Assembly (NCBI RefSeq): GCF_030812855.1
Contig: NZ_JAUSTK010000011.1
Span: 90,498 to 154,497 of the forward strand
Direction of reading: 5' to 3'
Source of the DNA: Paenibacillus wynnii
GTDB taxonomy: Bacteria; Bacillota; Bacilli; Paenibacillales; Paenibacillaceae
Length of the DNA: 64,000 bases
The notes beneath the pieces are model-generated. The model was not told the origin of the DNA. It searched no databases and saw only the letters and a program-made list of their open reading frames with translations. This document shows positions 16,891 through 25,636 of the stretch, in pieces. The stretch's first letter is position 1, and each line of letters begins with the position of its first letter. The translations under genes were made by a program, and so were the position numbers.

Positions 16891-17622
16891 ATGAAAAAAG
16901 CGTTGATTGTATGGGGTGGCTGGGACGGACATGACCCAAAACTGGTAGCAGATATCTTTGCAGGCATTCTACGTCAAGATGGCTTTGAAGTTGAGATTTC
17001 GAATACCTTAGAGGCTTTTGACGATGCGGAAAAGCTGCTTGGTCTTGACCTCATCGTTCCGGTCTGGACGATGGGTGAGATAGATCAAGTACGGGTAGAT
17101 AACGTATCTGCAGCGGTTCAGAACGGAACTGGACTTGCGGGTTGTCACGGCGGGATGTGTGACTCCTTCCGTACGAATGTGGACTGGCAGTTTATGACCG
17201 GAGGTCAGTGGGTAGCCCACCCTGGAAATGATGGAGTGAAGTATACCGTAGAGATTAAAGGGAGCACTAGTCCGCTGGTTGAGGGGATTGAAGACTTTTC
17301 TCTTGCATCCGAGCAATACTATCTTCATGTAGATCCTGCTGTGGAAGTTCTGGCAACCACTCGTTTTCCTGTGGCGGAAGGTCCGCATGCACTGAATAAA
17401 GCTGTAGATATGCCAGTGATTTGGACGAAACGTTGGGGAGTAGGCCGTGTATATTACAACTCTCTAGGACACCAAGCTAATATAGTTGAAATCCCTCAGG
17501 TTAAGGAATTGATGCGCAGAGGTTTGCTTTGGGCTGCTGAGGGCAAAGGAAATGCCTTGCGAAACGTGAAGGATGCCGATAACTCGGGTCATGTCTACAC
17601 CGGTATGGCTGACAGTCAATAG
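16891..17622 (+). CDS. ThuA domain protein
   Basis: The 243-residue protein has the class I glutamine-amidotransferase-like fold of the ThuA family: WGGWDGHDPKLVADIFAGIL at the N-terminus, GTGLAGCHGGMCDSFR (nucleophile-elbow position) and GVGRVYYNSLGHQ near the C-terminus. ThuA proteins occur in trehalose and related disaccharide (3-keto-sugar) utilisation together with Gfo/Idh/MocA enzymes, and their precise reaction is still poorly defined. Here it is flanked on both sides by such oxidoreductases. ATG 16891 lies nine bases after AGGAG. A GTG immediately before it is also possible. Confidence 0.88.
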   Translation: MKKALIVWGGWDGHDPKLVADIFAGILRQDGFEVEISNTLEAFDDAEKLLGLDLIVPVWTMGEIDQVRVDNVSAAVQNGTGLAGCHGGMCDSFRTNVDWQFMTGGQWVAHPGNDGVKYTVEIKGSTSPLVEGIEDFSLASEQYYLHVDPAVEVLATTRFPVAEGPHALNKAVDMPVIWTKRWGVGRVYYNSLGHQANIVEIPQVKELMRRGLLWAAEGKGNALRNVKDADNSGHVYTGMADSQ

Positions 17623-17651
17623 AAAATCATGAAGGGACGGGACTACTTCTA

Positions 17652-18755
17652 ATGGAAAAGATTAAAATTGGAATCATAGGATGCGGTAAAATCAGCAGTA
17701 TTTATATGGAGAACTGCCAGAAGTTCGAAATACTGGATCTAGTAGCTTGTGCCGACATGGACCTTGCCAGAGCACAGGAGCAAGCAGATCAATACAGAAT
17801 TCCCCAAGTTCTTACAACAGAAGAGCTGCTGAACGACCCGGACATCAAGATTGTGATCAATTTGACAATTCCTGCAGCTCATGCAGAGGTGACTTTGAAG
17901 GCACTTCATTCCGGGAAGCATGTCTATGTAGAGAAGCCGCTTGCCGTTACTAAGGAGGAAGGTCAAAGCGTATTGAAATTGGCTAAGGAGAAGGGGTTAT
18001 TGGTAGGGAGTGCACCAGAAACCTTCTTAGGAGCAGGAATTCAAACTGCATTAAAGCTCATTAATGAGGGGGGAATTGGGCGTCCAATAGCAGCCACTGC
18101 ATTCATGATGGGACGAGGACATGAGCATTGGCACCCGGATCCAGAGTTTTATTATGCGGCAGGCGGGGGACCTATGTTCGATATGGGACCCTATTATTTA
18201 ACAGCTCTAGTCCAGCTGCTCGGTCCGATTCAGACCATAGCGGGGATGACCGGAAAGGCTCTTACGGAACGAACGATTACAAGCGAGAAGAAATTTGGGC
18301 AAAAGATACCCGTAAATATTCCGACTCACATTGCCGGAACCCTCCAATTTGAGAACGGGGCGATTGGTACACTCATTACAAGCTTTGATGTCTTTGGTGG
18401 CAGCGACTTACCCTTTATCGAAATCTATGGTACGGAAGGCTCGATACAGGTCCCGGATCCGAATACCTTCGGTGGACCTGTGAAGGTTCGCCGCATGGGT
18501 GATGCTGAATGGACCGAACAACCTTTACTTCCGGGATATGACCAGAATACCCGTGGAATTGGTCCTGCGGATATGGCCTATGCCATTCAGACGGGACGTC
18601 CGCATCGCGCCAGTGCCGAGCTTGCTTACCATGTACTAGAGGCTATGTGGGCTTTTCATGAATCGTCTGATTCCCGTACTTATTATGAGATGAAGAGCAC
18701 ATGTGGCAGACCGGCAGCATTGCCAATAGAACTTGCACCATATACCTTGGACTAA
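17652..18755 (+). CDS. Gfo/Idh/MocA family oxidoreductase
   Basis: The 367-residue protein begins with a clean dinucleotide-binding motif (GIIGCGKISSIYMENC, GxGxxx type), followed by YVEKPLAV at about residue 97. The C-terminal alpha/beta domain contains GGGPMFDMGPYYLTALVQLL, the active-site helix. It is 29 bp downstream of the ThuA gene and in the same operon. It is clearly a paralogue of the oxidoreductase at 15689 but not a recent duplicate. The two probably catalyse different redox steps on the same sugar derivative. Confidence 0.9.
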   Translation: MEKIKIGIIGCGKISSIYMENCQKFEILDLVACADMDLARAQEQADQYRIPQVLTTEELLNDPDIKIVINLTIPAAHAEVTLKALHSGKHVYVEKPLAVTKEEGQSVLKLAKEKGLLVGSAPETFLGAGIQTALKLINEGGIGRPIAATAFMMGRGHEHWHPDPEFYYAAGGGPMFDMGPYYLTALVQLLGPIQTIAGMTGKALTERTITSEKKFGQKIPVNIPTHIAGTLQFENGAIGTLITSFDVFGGSDLPFIEIYGTEGSIQVPDPNTFGGPVKVRRMGDAEWTEQPLLPGYDQNTRGIGPADMAYAIQTGRPHRASAELAYHVLEAMWAFHESSDSRTYYEMKSTCGRPAALPIELAPYTLD

Positions 18756-18830
18756 TATAGAACCTAACGCAACATATTACATCTAAACTCGTTGATATCA
18801 TTAAAGGGTGAGTGGAGGTGTGATATCAAA

Positions 18831-19616
18831 TTGAATAATCCAAAATGGCTGTGGGTAGGATTAACTCTGGCTGTTCTTCTGTTAAATGGTTGTGGAGAAA
18901 AGCCTGAGGGGAAGGCAAATAGTACTACCTCTGCTACAGCAACAACGACTCCAGTGAAGACTAATCCTCTCGCGAATCCGGGAGAGATCAGAACTTTTTT
19001 ATCCAATAAAGGGTTCCCAAATGGTGATATATATTTACAGGATGAAAAGGTTCATGTGAATATTGTTGGTTTAAATGAAGAAATCCAAGATGTCTTCGCA
19101 GAGCGTTATGTTGCCGACACTTATGTATTGCATAATGTAGAATACACGATTCATGAACTTGAAACATCTCAAAAGCTTTTGGAGGAGCATAATCTTTACC
19201 TCAAGCAAAATGTATACGGTTCTACAATCGATGTCATTGGGAACAGATTGGCTATTATAATGCCTGATAGTAGTGAAACTACGGCCAAACCGGAAATCGA
19301 GAAGCTGATAGATCCAAATATGCTGAGCTATAATATCGAAAAGTTAGGCCAACCGCATGTAGTTGGGGAGATTGTAGAAGTCGAAAGTATTGATAACCAT
19401 CTACGAATACTCATTCTAGAACCCGGGAAAGAAGAACCTACCTACTGGTTTTCATTCAACGACAGATCAGAATTGTACAATGAGGCAGAAAAAGAAATTC
19501 ATTTCTCCGATTTAGAGAAGGGTCAGCAGGTCAAGCTGTGGAGTACAGGAACTGTTGAAGATTCACTACCTGCATTGGCAACTGTAAGAAGACTGGAACT
19601 AGATTTACCTAAATAA
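18831..19616 (+). CDS. lipoprotein with YobA-like C-terminal domain
   Basis: The start is most likely the TTG at 18831, 12 bases after GGAGG. It yields an ideal lipoprotein signal with the lipobox LLNGC (lipidated Cys21). A Ser/Thr-rich linker follows (residues 25-45). The C-terminal 85 residues (YNIEKLGQPHVVGEIVEV, ILEPGKEEPTYWFSF, GQQVKLWSTGTVEDSLPA) resemble the OB-like domain of Bacillus YobA/DUF3221 lipoproteins, function unknown. It should be anchored on the outer face of the membrane. It follows the sugar oxidoreductases by 75 bp and ends at a strong terminator, so it may share their transcript. Confidence 0.75.
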   Translation: MNNPKWLWVGLTLAVLLLNGCGEKPEGKANSTTSATATTTPVKTNPLANPGEIRTFLSNKGFPNGDIYLQDEKVHVNIVGLNEEIQDVFAERYVADTYVLHNVEYTIHELETSQKLLEEHNLYLKQNVYGSTIDVIGNRLAIIMPDSSETTAKPEIEKLIDPNMLSYNIEKLGQPHVVGEIVEVESIDNHLRILILEPGKEEPTYWFSFNDRSELYNEAEKEIHFSDLEKGQQVKLWSTGTVEDSLPALATVRRLELDLPK

Positions 19617-19620
19617 ACTA

Positions 19621-19667
19621 AATGACCACCTTAGTAGATGTTTTCTACGTTAGGTGGTCATTTTTTT
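19621..19667. terminator. intrinsic terminator, probably bidirectional
   Basis: TGACCACCTTAGTAGA pairs with CTACGTTAGGTGGTCA, followed by seven T residues. It ends the lipoprotein transcript and may also end the convergent AraC gene. Confidence 0.88.
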
Positions 19668-19723
19668 CTTACTCAGCATGCGGTGCCTATTTCAACTCAA
19701 AATAGCCTACTTTCAATTATTTT

Positions 19724-20653
19724 CTATAAATTCGGCGAATCCAATACTACTTGTTTTCTAGCTAGTGATGGAGTTAGTCCTTTGTACTGTTTATATAATT
19801 TGGTAAAATAATTTGGATTGTCGCAACCTGCAAGGCCTGCTATTTCGGTTACGCTAAGATGTGTCTCCAGCAGCAACCGCTCAGCTTCATTCATACGGCA
19901 TACATTTAAATAATCTACAAACGTTCGTCCAGTAAGCTTTTTGAAGGTTTTGCAGAAATGATAGGGGTTGAGATTCACTGATTTAGCGGCTTCTTCTATC
20001 GTTATTTTATCAGCAAAATGCACTTCGAGATGCTCTAAAAGAGATTTAAAGCGTTCTCTGTTAATAGAGAGACGTTCCTTGGGCTTACCGGTTTGCTGCT
20101 TGGGGAGAAATGTTCGAGATAACAGAGTGAACAGCAGATGAAGCTGATTCTTAATGATAAGCTGATAGGCCGGACCTTTTTCTTGATATTCAGCGATGAT
20201 ACCGGCTAAGAGTGAATAATAAACGGACGAGGCTTGATTCTGCTCATTGGGTTTAACCGGGAACTGGAGGCGATTGTCCAAATAAGGCGCTACAAACTTA
20301 TCGTGCTGCGGATCATGGGCCCAATCATTAAATAAAGAGCTGTGAATTACGAAGGAAACATAACGTATGTCCCCATCTCTTAAGCTGTAACCGACATGAA
20401 GTCCCCCGGAAGGGACAATCAAAACATCTCCCGGCTGTGCTTCATAAGGCTGGCTATCGATATGGAATACAGCGCTGCCTTGCTCCATAACAATAATCTC
20501 AAAATGCTCATGCCAGTGTAAAAAAAGGATATTCTGATTAGCCTTTGTATCCATAGTTTTGTTAAAAAACAAGCGAAAAGGATATGTTTTTTCCTGTAAT
20601 TGGGGATATTCCTTAAGTTCTCTTGGATAGGTCACCGGCTGCTCAACTCCCAC
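19724..20653 (-). CDS. AraC family transcriptional regulator
   Basis: The 309-residue protein has an N-terminal cupin ligand domain (LHWHEHFEIIVMEQGSAVFH, then PGDVLIVPSGGLHVGY) and a C-terminal pair of AraC helix-turn-helix motifs (TIEEAAKSVNLNPYHFCKTF and SVTEIAGLAGCDNPNYFTKL, about residues 220-300). The cupin-AraC architecture usually senses a sugar. It is divergent from the TIM-barrel isomerase/oxidoreductase pair at 20759-22713, its probable target. The start is uncertain: the first GTG (20653) lacks a good ribosome site, and an in-frame GTG at 20635 lies behind GGGAG. Confidence 0.88.
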   Translation of the reverse strand: MGVEQPVTYPRELKEYPQLQEKTYPFRLFFNKTMDTKANQNILFLHWHEHFEIIVMEQGSAVFHIDSQPYEAQPGDVLIVPSGGLHVGYSLRDGDIRYVSFVIHSSLFNDWAHDPQHDKFVAPYLDNRLQFPVKPNEQNQASSVYYSLLAGIIAEYQEKGPAYQLIIKNQLHLLFTLLSRTFLPKQQTGKPKERLSINRERFKSLLEHLEVHFADKITIEEAAKSVNLNPYHFCKTFKKLTGRTFVDYLNVCRMNEAERLLLETHLSVTEIAGLAGCDNPNYFTKLYKQYKGLTPSLARKQVVLDSPNL

Positions 20654-20758
20654 AAGATTGTACTATTATTACACAAGATAATGAGAGAAATGTCTCAATA
20701 TCAGCTATATACTAAGGTTGTTGAAGTAACTATAAACCAATATTGGAGTGGTATCAAG

Positions 20759-21646
20759 ATGACAGATTCATTGAAAATAGGTACATTGGTGGGCGGCGGT
20801 TCGGCTGTTAAGGTTATTCCTCAAATTGTTTCCCATGGCTTCGAATCGTTTAGCCTAACCTTTTGGCAAACCACAGGTGATACCGATCTTACGGAAACCG
20901 CGAAACGTGTACGTGAATTAGCGGATAAGCATAACTTTGTAATTTCAACGATTGGTATTTTCGGAAATCCCTTAACCAATACAGGTGATAATGCGGATAC
21001 GGTGGCAAGCTGGGAACGGCTTATTGATCATGCCCATTTATTCGGGACAGATATAGTTTCAGGTTTTACGGGACGTTTGCCTGGCTGTTCCATAGACCAA
21101 TCCATACCTAAGTATGCAGAAGTATTCGGAGAGCTTTCGAAGAGAGCGGCTGATCGCGGTCTGCGTATTGCTTTTGAGAACTGTGCTATGGATGGTGATT
21201 GGTCCACCGGGGATTGGAATATTGCGCATAACCCAACGGCATGGGAAATGATGTTCAATGCTTTTCCTTCCGACAATGTGGGTCTGCAATGGGAACCATG
21301 TCACCAGATGGTAGCTTTGATAGATCCCATCCCGCAGCTGCGTAAATGGATGGATAAAGTGTTCCATGTACATGGCAAAGACGCCACGATTGCTTGGGAT
21401 ATCGTTAAGGAATACGGAATTCACGGTCCGAAACCTTATGTATGGCATCGCACGCCGGGCTTCGGGGATACCAACTGGACAGACATCATCACCATTCTTC
21501 GCCAAGCCGGTTATAAAGGGACGATTGACATTGAAGGCTGGCATGATCCGGTGTATAGAGATGAGTTGGAGATGACAGGTCAGGTTCACGCTTTGAATTA
21601 TTTGAAAAACTGTCGGGGCGGCAGCTTTGTGCCTAATCCGGTCTGA
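20759..21646 (+). CDS. sugar phosphate isomerase/epimerase, TIM-barrel family
   Basis: The 295-residue protein has the xylose-isomerase-like TIM-barrel pattern. GLRIAFENCAMDGDW carries the catalytic Glu after the third strand, NVGLQWEPCHQM and FHVHGKDA provide metal ligands, and GTIDIEGWHDP holds the final Glu. These enzymes interconvert ketoses and aldoses or act on inosose-type compounds, using a divalent metal. The ATG at 20759 lies behind GGAG. Longer in-frame starts upstream would overlap the divergent promoter. It is followed closely by a Gfo/Idh/MocA oxidoreductase, a standard partner in inositol or sugar catabolism. Confidence 0.88.
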   Translation: MTDSLKIGTLVGGGSAVKVIPQIVSHGFESFSLTFWQTTGDTDLTETAKRVRELADKHNFVISTIGIFGNPLTNTGDNADTVASWERLIDHAHLFGTDIVSGFTGRLPGCSIDQSIPKYAEVFGELSKRAADRGLRIAFENCAMDGDWSTGDWNIAHNPTAWEMMFNAFPSDNVGLQWEPCHQMVALIDPIPQLRKWMDKVFHVHGKDATIAWDIVKEYGIHGPKPYVWHRTPGFGDTNWTDIITILRQAGYKGTIDIEGWHDPVYRDELEMTGQVHALNYLKNCRGGSFVPNPV

Positions 21647-21672
21647 ACCGAAAGCGGGGAGTGAACAGGGAG

Positions 21673-22713
21673 ATGGCTATCAAATACAGAGTGATTGTTG
21701 CAGGCTGCGGAGGAATGTCTAACGCCTGGATTGACTACGCTTTAAATCGTCCCGATGTAGAAATTGTTGCACTCGTAGATATTAAGCTTCAGTTCGCTAA
21801 GGTGATGGCAGATAAGAAAGGTCTTACCTGCCGACTCTTTGATAATATTGAGGAAGCGATTAAGGAAACCGGAGCCAATCTGGTTTTTGACGTTACCGTA
21901 CCCACAAGTCACTATAATATTGCAACTGCTTCCATGGAGCTAGGTTGTGATGTTCTTGGAGAAAAACCGCTTGCCGAAACGATGGAGCAATGTAATGAAA
22001 TTGTAGCCTTATCTGATCATACGGGGAGATCACATGCGGTCATGCAAAATAGGCGCTTTGATCCTCGAATACGCTCTTTACAAGAAATGATTAAATCCGG
22101 AGTCATAGGCAGGCCCGGTTATATGGGTGCTGAGTTTTTTCTAGGCCCTCATTTTGGCGGTTTTCGGGATGTGATGGACAGTCCTTTACTGTTGGATATG
22201 GCTATTCATACATTCGATGCAGCTAGGCTGATCATCGGGGCAGACCCGGTTTCTGTCTATTGTCAGGAATTCAATCCTCCAGGTTCCTGGTACAAAGGAA
22301 ATGCAGCTGCCATTTGTATCTTTGAAATGTCAAACGGCTCCATATTCTGCTATCAGGGTTCTTGGTGCGCAGAAGGTGTTCCCACATCATGGGAAGCCTC
22401 ATGGCGTATTACCGGTGAGAAAGGGACCGCGATTTGGGATGGTATTGGAGCTCCTTATGCCGAGGTTATATCGGAAGGGGATCAAACCGGTAATTTCACT
22501 CGGAAACACACACGGGTTGAGGGGGGAACTATCGATCTCCAACATACGTTCCATCAAGGTTGTTTGGATGAGATGTTCCTGTCACTTGAAGAGAACCGTC
22601 CCGCAGAAACGGATTGCCGGGACAATCGATTCAGCATGGCCATGGTTCTAGGTGCACTTGAAAGTACCAAGACTGGAAGAAAGATTAATATCGAAGAGTT
22701 CATGAATCAGTGA
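21673..22713 (+). CDS. Gfo/Idh/MocA family oxidoreductase
   Basis: The 346-residue protein has an N-terminal Rossmann motif (VIVAGCGGMSNAWI), the GEKPLAE motif around residue 98 and a C-terminal domain with SPLLLDMAIHTFDAARLIIG, where Asp and His form the active-site helix. It follows the TIM-barrel gene by 26 bp. The ATG at 21673 lies 12 bases after GGGGAG. The GTG at 21661 is an alternative but abuts that site. With the isomerase it likely performs oxidation and isomerisation of one sugar or polyol, under the divergent AraC. Confidence 0.88.
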   Translation: MAIKYRVIVAGCGGMSNAWIDYALNRPDVEIVALVDIKLQFAKVMADKKGLTCRLFDNIEEAIKETGANLVFDVTVPTSHYNIATASMELGCDVLGEKPLAETMEQCNEIVALSDHTGRSHAVMQNRRFDPRIRSLQEMIKSGVIGRPGYMGAEFFLGPHFGGFRDVMDSPLLLDMAIHTFDAARLIIGADPVSVYCQEFNPPGSWYKGNAAAICIFEMSNGSIFCYQGSWCAEGVPTSWEASWRITGEKGTAIWDGIGAPYAEVISEGDQTGNFTRKHTRVEGGTIDLQHTFHQGCLDEMFLSLEENRPAETDCRDNRFSMAMVLGALESTKTGRKINIEEFMNQ

Positions 22714-22766
22714 AATTCCATTCCATATGCATCAAAGCAGTTTCTGAATTACAGATTAAAGTAAAA

Positions 22767-22801
22767 CAAATAACCCTGCCGGAATAAAGTGGGGTTATTT
22801 G
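22767..22801. terminator. bidirectional terminator
   Basis: CAAATAACCC pairs perfectly with GGGTTATTTG. A/T-rich flanks are present on both sides, and the hairpin lies between convergent genes. Confidence 0.7.
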
Positions 22802-22817
22802 CTGTCTTAATTCTAGT

Positions 22818-23024
22818 TCAGAACCCTTTATATTGAGGCTCTTCTTTTTCAAGTTCCTGTACACGGCTCTCCACCTGTTGAACGATTTGCTGAGTTTGCT
22901 GTGCTGCGTTCGTAAACAAGTTTTTCGCATCTTGATTCTGAGTTTCTAATGCAAATTGTTCAAGACTCGCTTGTGCGCTTTTTAGTGAAGAAACACATGT
23001 TTTTACTTGAGATGCTACGGTCAT
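22818..23024 (-). CDS. DUF1657 family small protein
   Basis: The 68-residue protein is one helical hairpin with the DUF1657 pattern (MTVASQVKTCVSSLKSAQAS, LEQFALETQNQDAKNLF, and a Gln-rich helix). DUF1657 proteins are restricted to spore formers and are often encoded with spoVA-type genes and YetF proteins. Here the gene is divergent from a YetF gene whose own C-terminus is a second copy of this domain. GGGAGGAGG precedes the ATG. Expression in the forespore is inference. Confidence 0.85.
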   Translation of the reverse strand: MTVASQVKTCVSSLKSAQASLEQFALETQNQDAKNLFTNAAQQTQQIVQQVESRVQELEKEEPQYKGF

Positions 23025-23202
23025 TACATTTCCTCCTCCCGAAAATTAGTTTCAAAGATTATGCAAAAATAGTGTTAACAATAATACTTGTGATGATGTA
23101 GGGAATATATACCAACTATTATCAGAGTTATTTAGCCTATTTTAGCAAATAATTAGGAATAAATGATCCTAGCTTAAGGATAAGTAAAGGAGGAATTATC
23201 TG

Positions 23203-24063
23203 GTGCCAGATTGGTTGGAAGTTGGCTTACGCACGTTATTTGCTGTAATTGTCCTTTTCTTCTTAACGAAATTGCTGGGGAAAAGGCAGGTTTCTCAACT
23301 TTCGTTCTTCGAGTACATTACTGGGATAACCATCGGTAGTATTGCTGCCTATATTTCTCTAGACACAGATAAGAAGTGGCATTTAGGGCTTATAGCGCTT
23401 GCTGTATGGATCACAGTTTCTTACTTAATTGAATTTATACAATTAAAAAGCAAAAGGGCAAGGGACTTTATTGACTTTAAATCAACCGTGCTGATCAAGG
23501 ACGGAAAAATATTAGAAGATAATCTGAAAAAAGAACGCTTAACGACAGATGATTTACTGTCGGAGCTGCGAAAAAAAGATGTGTTCAAGGTTGCTGATGT
23601 TGAGTTTGCTCTTATGGAGGCGGATGGTGCAATCAATGTACTGCTAACAAGGGAAAATCAGCCGTTAACTCCGAAGCACCTTGGCGTTAAAGTAGCCCCG
23701 GAAAAGGCTACGCAAGCTGTAATCATGGATGGGAAGGTTATGGATGAGCCTTTAGAGACCTTAGGATTGACACGCTCATGGTTGCATGGGAAATTGGAGA
23801 AGCAAGGTCTAACCGAAAAGAACGTTTTTCTTGGACAAGTCGATTCATATGGTGAACTGACGGTAGACTTATATGATGATAACGTGCATGTTCCCAAGCC
23901 CCAGGATAAGCCGCAATTATATGCTTTACTGAAAAAATGTGAAGCTGATCTGGAATTATTCAGTCTTTCCACTAAGAATAACAGTGCTAAGAAAATGTAT
24001 GAACAATCCTCAGAGCAGTTGCAAGACTTGCTGCAAAAATTGAAGCCTTTCATCCATTGCTAA
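23203..24063 (+). CDS. YetF/DUF421 membrane protein with DUF1657-like C-terminus
   Basis: The 286-residue protein has two to three N-terminal membrane helices and the DUF421 core (LTKLLGKRQVSQLSFFEYIT, then TVLIKDGKILEDNLKKERLT and TRENQPLTPKHLG). The last 55 residues (ALLKKCEADLELFSLSTKNN and onwards) align with the DUF1657 protein encoded divergently next door: similar hydrophobic spacing, and SLSTKNNSAKKMYEQSSEQ against ALETQNQDAKNLFTNAAQQ. YetF-type proteins are found in the membranes of spores, and in the mobile spoVA2 operon they occur with DUF1657. The start is a GTG preceded by AAAGGAGGA. Confidence 0.88.
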   Translation: MPDWLEVGLRTLFAVIVLFFLTKLLGKRQVSQLSFFEYITGITIGSIAAYISLDTDKKWHLGLIALAVWITVSYLIEFIQLKSKRARDFIDFKSTVLIKDGKILEDNLKKERLTTDDLLSELRKKDVFKVADVEFALMEADGAINVLLTRENQPLTPKHLGVKVAPEKATQAVIMDGKVMDEPLETLGLTRSWLHGKLEKQGLTEKNVFLGQVDSYGELTVDLYDDNVHVPKPQDKPQLYALLKKCEADLELFSLSTKNNSAKKMYEQSSEQLQDLLQKLKPFIHC

Positions 24064-24195
24064 AAGGGTATTGAATTGCCGCCTCAATTACCGAAGTGTC
24101 TCTTTGTTTTGTCTTCATGTTTTTAATTCGTGAGCAAAGGCGCTATACTATACATGATCTTCTCTTTTATAACCTTGGAAAGAAGGAATATGTAG

Positions 24196-25188
24196 ATGGA
24201 ATATGCAAAGTTAGGCGCTAGCGGACTCGATGTTTCACGTCTTTGCCTGGGTTGTATGAGCTATGGAATTCCTGATCGAGGCTCTCACTCCTGGTCCTTA
24301 AATGAGGAAGAAAGCCGTCCATTTATCAAAAAGGCATTAGAGCTTGGAATTAACTTTTTTGATACGGCCAATATTTATTCCGACGGGACCAGTGAGGAGA
24401 TCGTAGGCAGGGCTTTAAAAGATTTCGCACTCCGGGATGAGGTCGTAATCGCTACAAAAGTCCATGGTAGAATGCGGCCCGGGCCTAACGGAGGCGGGCT
24501 TTCTCGTAAAGTAATCATGACTGAAATTGACCATAGCCTGAAGCGACTCGGTACCGATTATGTAGATTTGTACCAAATCCACCGCTGGGACAGTGAAACG
24601 CCGATCGAAGAGACGATGGAGGCCCTTCAAGATGTAGTTAAAGCCGGAAAGGCTCGCTATATCGGAGCTTCCTCCATGTATGCTTGGCAATTTCTTAAAG
24701 CTCTGAATACTTCCGAGCGCCATGGCTGGACTCGGTTTATTTCCATGCAGAATTATCTAAATCTTCTCTATCGGGAGGAGGAGCGTGAAATGCTGCCTCT
24801 TTGCAAAGAAGAAGGTATCGGTGTGATTCCTTGGAGTCCTCTTGCTCGAGGCCGTTTAACCCGTAATTGGGAGGAAAGCAGTTTGCGCTCAGTAACGGAC
24901 CAATTTGCGAAGCAACTCTATTCACAAACGGAGGAAGCAGATCGTATTGTCGCCCTGCGTGTTAAACAAATTGCCGAAGAACGAGGCATTCCGCGCGCAC
25001 AGGTGGCACTTGCTTGGGTACTTCAGAAGCAGCCCGTTACAGCCCCAATAATCGGAGCGACTAAGATGTATCATTTGGAGGATGCTGCCGCTGCCGTTTC
25101 CATACGGCTTAGTTCAGACGAACTCCAGCGGTTAGAAGAACCTTATGTTCCTCATCCGGTATTGGGCGGGCTGGATTTTAGAAATTGA
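24196..25188 (+). CDS. aldo/keto reductase
   Basis: The 330-residue TIM-barrel enzyme shows the AKR pattern. NFFDTANIYSDGTSEEIVG contains the catalytic Asp and Tyr, VIATKVHG the Lys, and VDLYQIHRWDSETPIEETM the His. IGATKMYHLEDAAAAVSI near the C-terminus binds the NADPH phosphate. The overall size and C-terminal end fit the group that includes YghZ- and YhdN-type reductases of aldehydes and methylglyoxal. It has its own start behind AGAAGGAAT and stands alone between YetF and the mobile-element island. Confidence 0.9.
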   Translation: MEYAKLGASGLDVSRLCLGCMSYGIPDRGSHSWSLNEEESRPFIKKALELGINFFDTANIYSDGTSEEIVGRALKDFALRDEVVIATKVHGRMRPGPNGGGLSRKVIMTEIDHSLKRLGTDYVDLYQIHRWDSETPIEETMEALQDVVKAGKARYIGASSMYAWQFLKALNTSERHGWTRFISMQNYLNLLYREEEREMLPLCKEEGIGVIPWSPLARGRLTRNWEESSLRSVTDQFAKQLYSQTEEADRIVALRVKQIAEERGIPRAQVALAWVLQKQPVTAPIIGATKMYHLEDAAAAVSIRLSSDELQRLEEPYVPHPVLGGLDFRN

Positions 25189-25636
25189 GTAGATGATTCG
25201 TAAACACAAACTAGCCAGTCTCTTATAATCCGGAGACTGGCTAGTCGCACATACGGACTGTAGATACGATACTTCTACAAATATAGCCTTTTGGGAGAGT
25301 ATGCGGACACCAGAGTCACTATTACACTATAAAAGCATTATAAACCACGGTATTGGAACATTTAACGTCCTCACAGTCCGCATACATTTTGATAATCGTT
25401 GATTTCAGTAAATAGAGGCTTCACTGTCCATAAAACTATTCTGTCCACCAAAATACGCTCTCTATCAACTCCCACTGAGATGTCGATCATTGGCTTCCGT
25501 TGTTGAAGTTTCGCCATGTTTGACTCGGTTGTCCTCGTAATAAATATTCTTCAAACTTCTTCCCTAATGCCTTAAATGCTGTCTGGTGTGGACAGTGCTT
25601 GGCTATTTTTTTAACCTATATAAGTTGAACAAAAGA
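25189..25636. other. 448-bp gene-poor region before the IS island
   Basis: It holds a hairpin with perfect 12-bp arms, CTAGCCAGTCTC/GAGACTGGCTAG (25211-25244), placed where the aldo/keto reductase needs a terminator but without a T-run. It also holds a 10-bp inverted pair, GTATGCGGAC (25299) and GTCCGCATAC (25376). A minus-strand protein-like stretch (25487-25612) ends at the IS630 boundary. I see no intact gene. Confidence 0.5.
25487..25612 (-). pseudogene. short protein-like remnant cut by the IS island
   Basis: The minus-strand frame reads KKIAKHCPHQTAFKALGKKF, then EEYLLRGQPSQTWRNFNNGS, and a stop. Its composition looks like real protein, but I do not recognise it. The frame cannot be followed beyond the IS630 end at 25617. 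It could be the C-terminus of a gene destroyed by insertion, or a chance frame. Confidence 0.3.

Noticed and set aside
24737..24925. Minus-strand frame inside the aldo/keto reductase gene
   Set aside because: It is antisense to a clearly conserved protein, with no ribosome site and no protein-like pattern.
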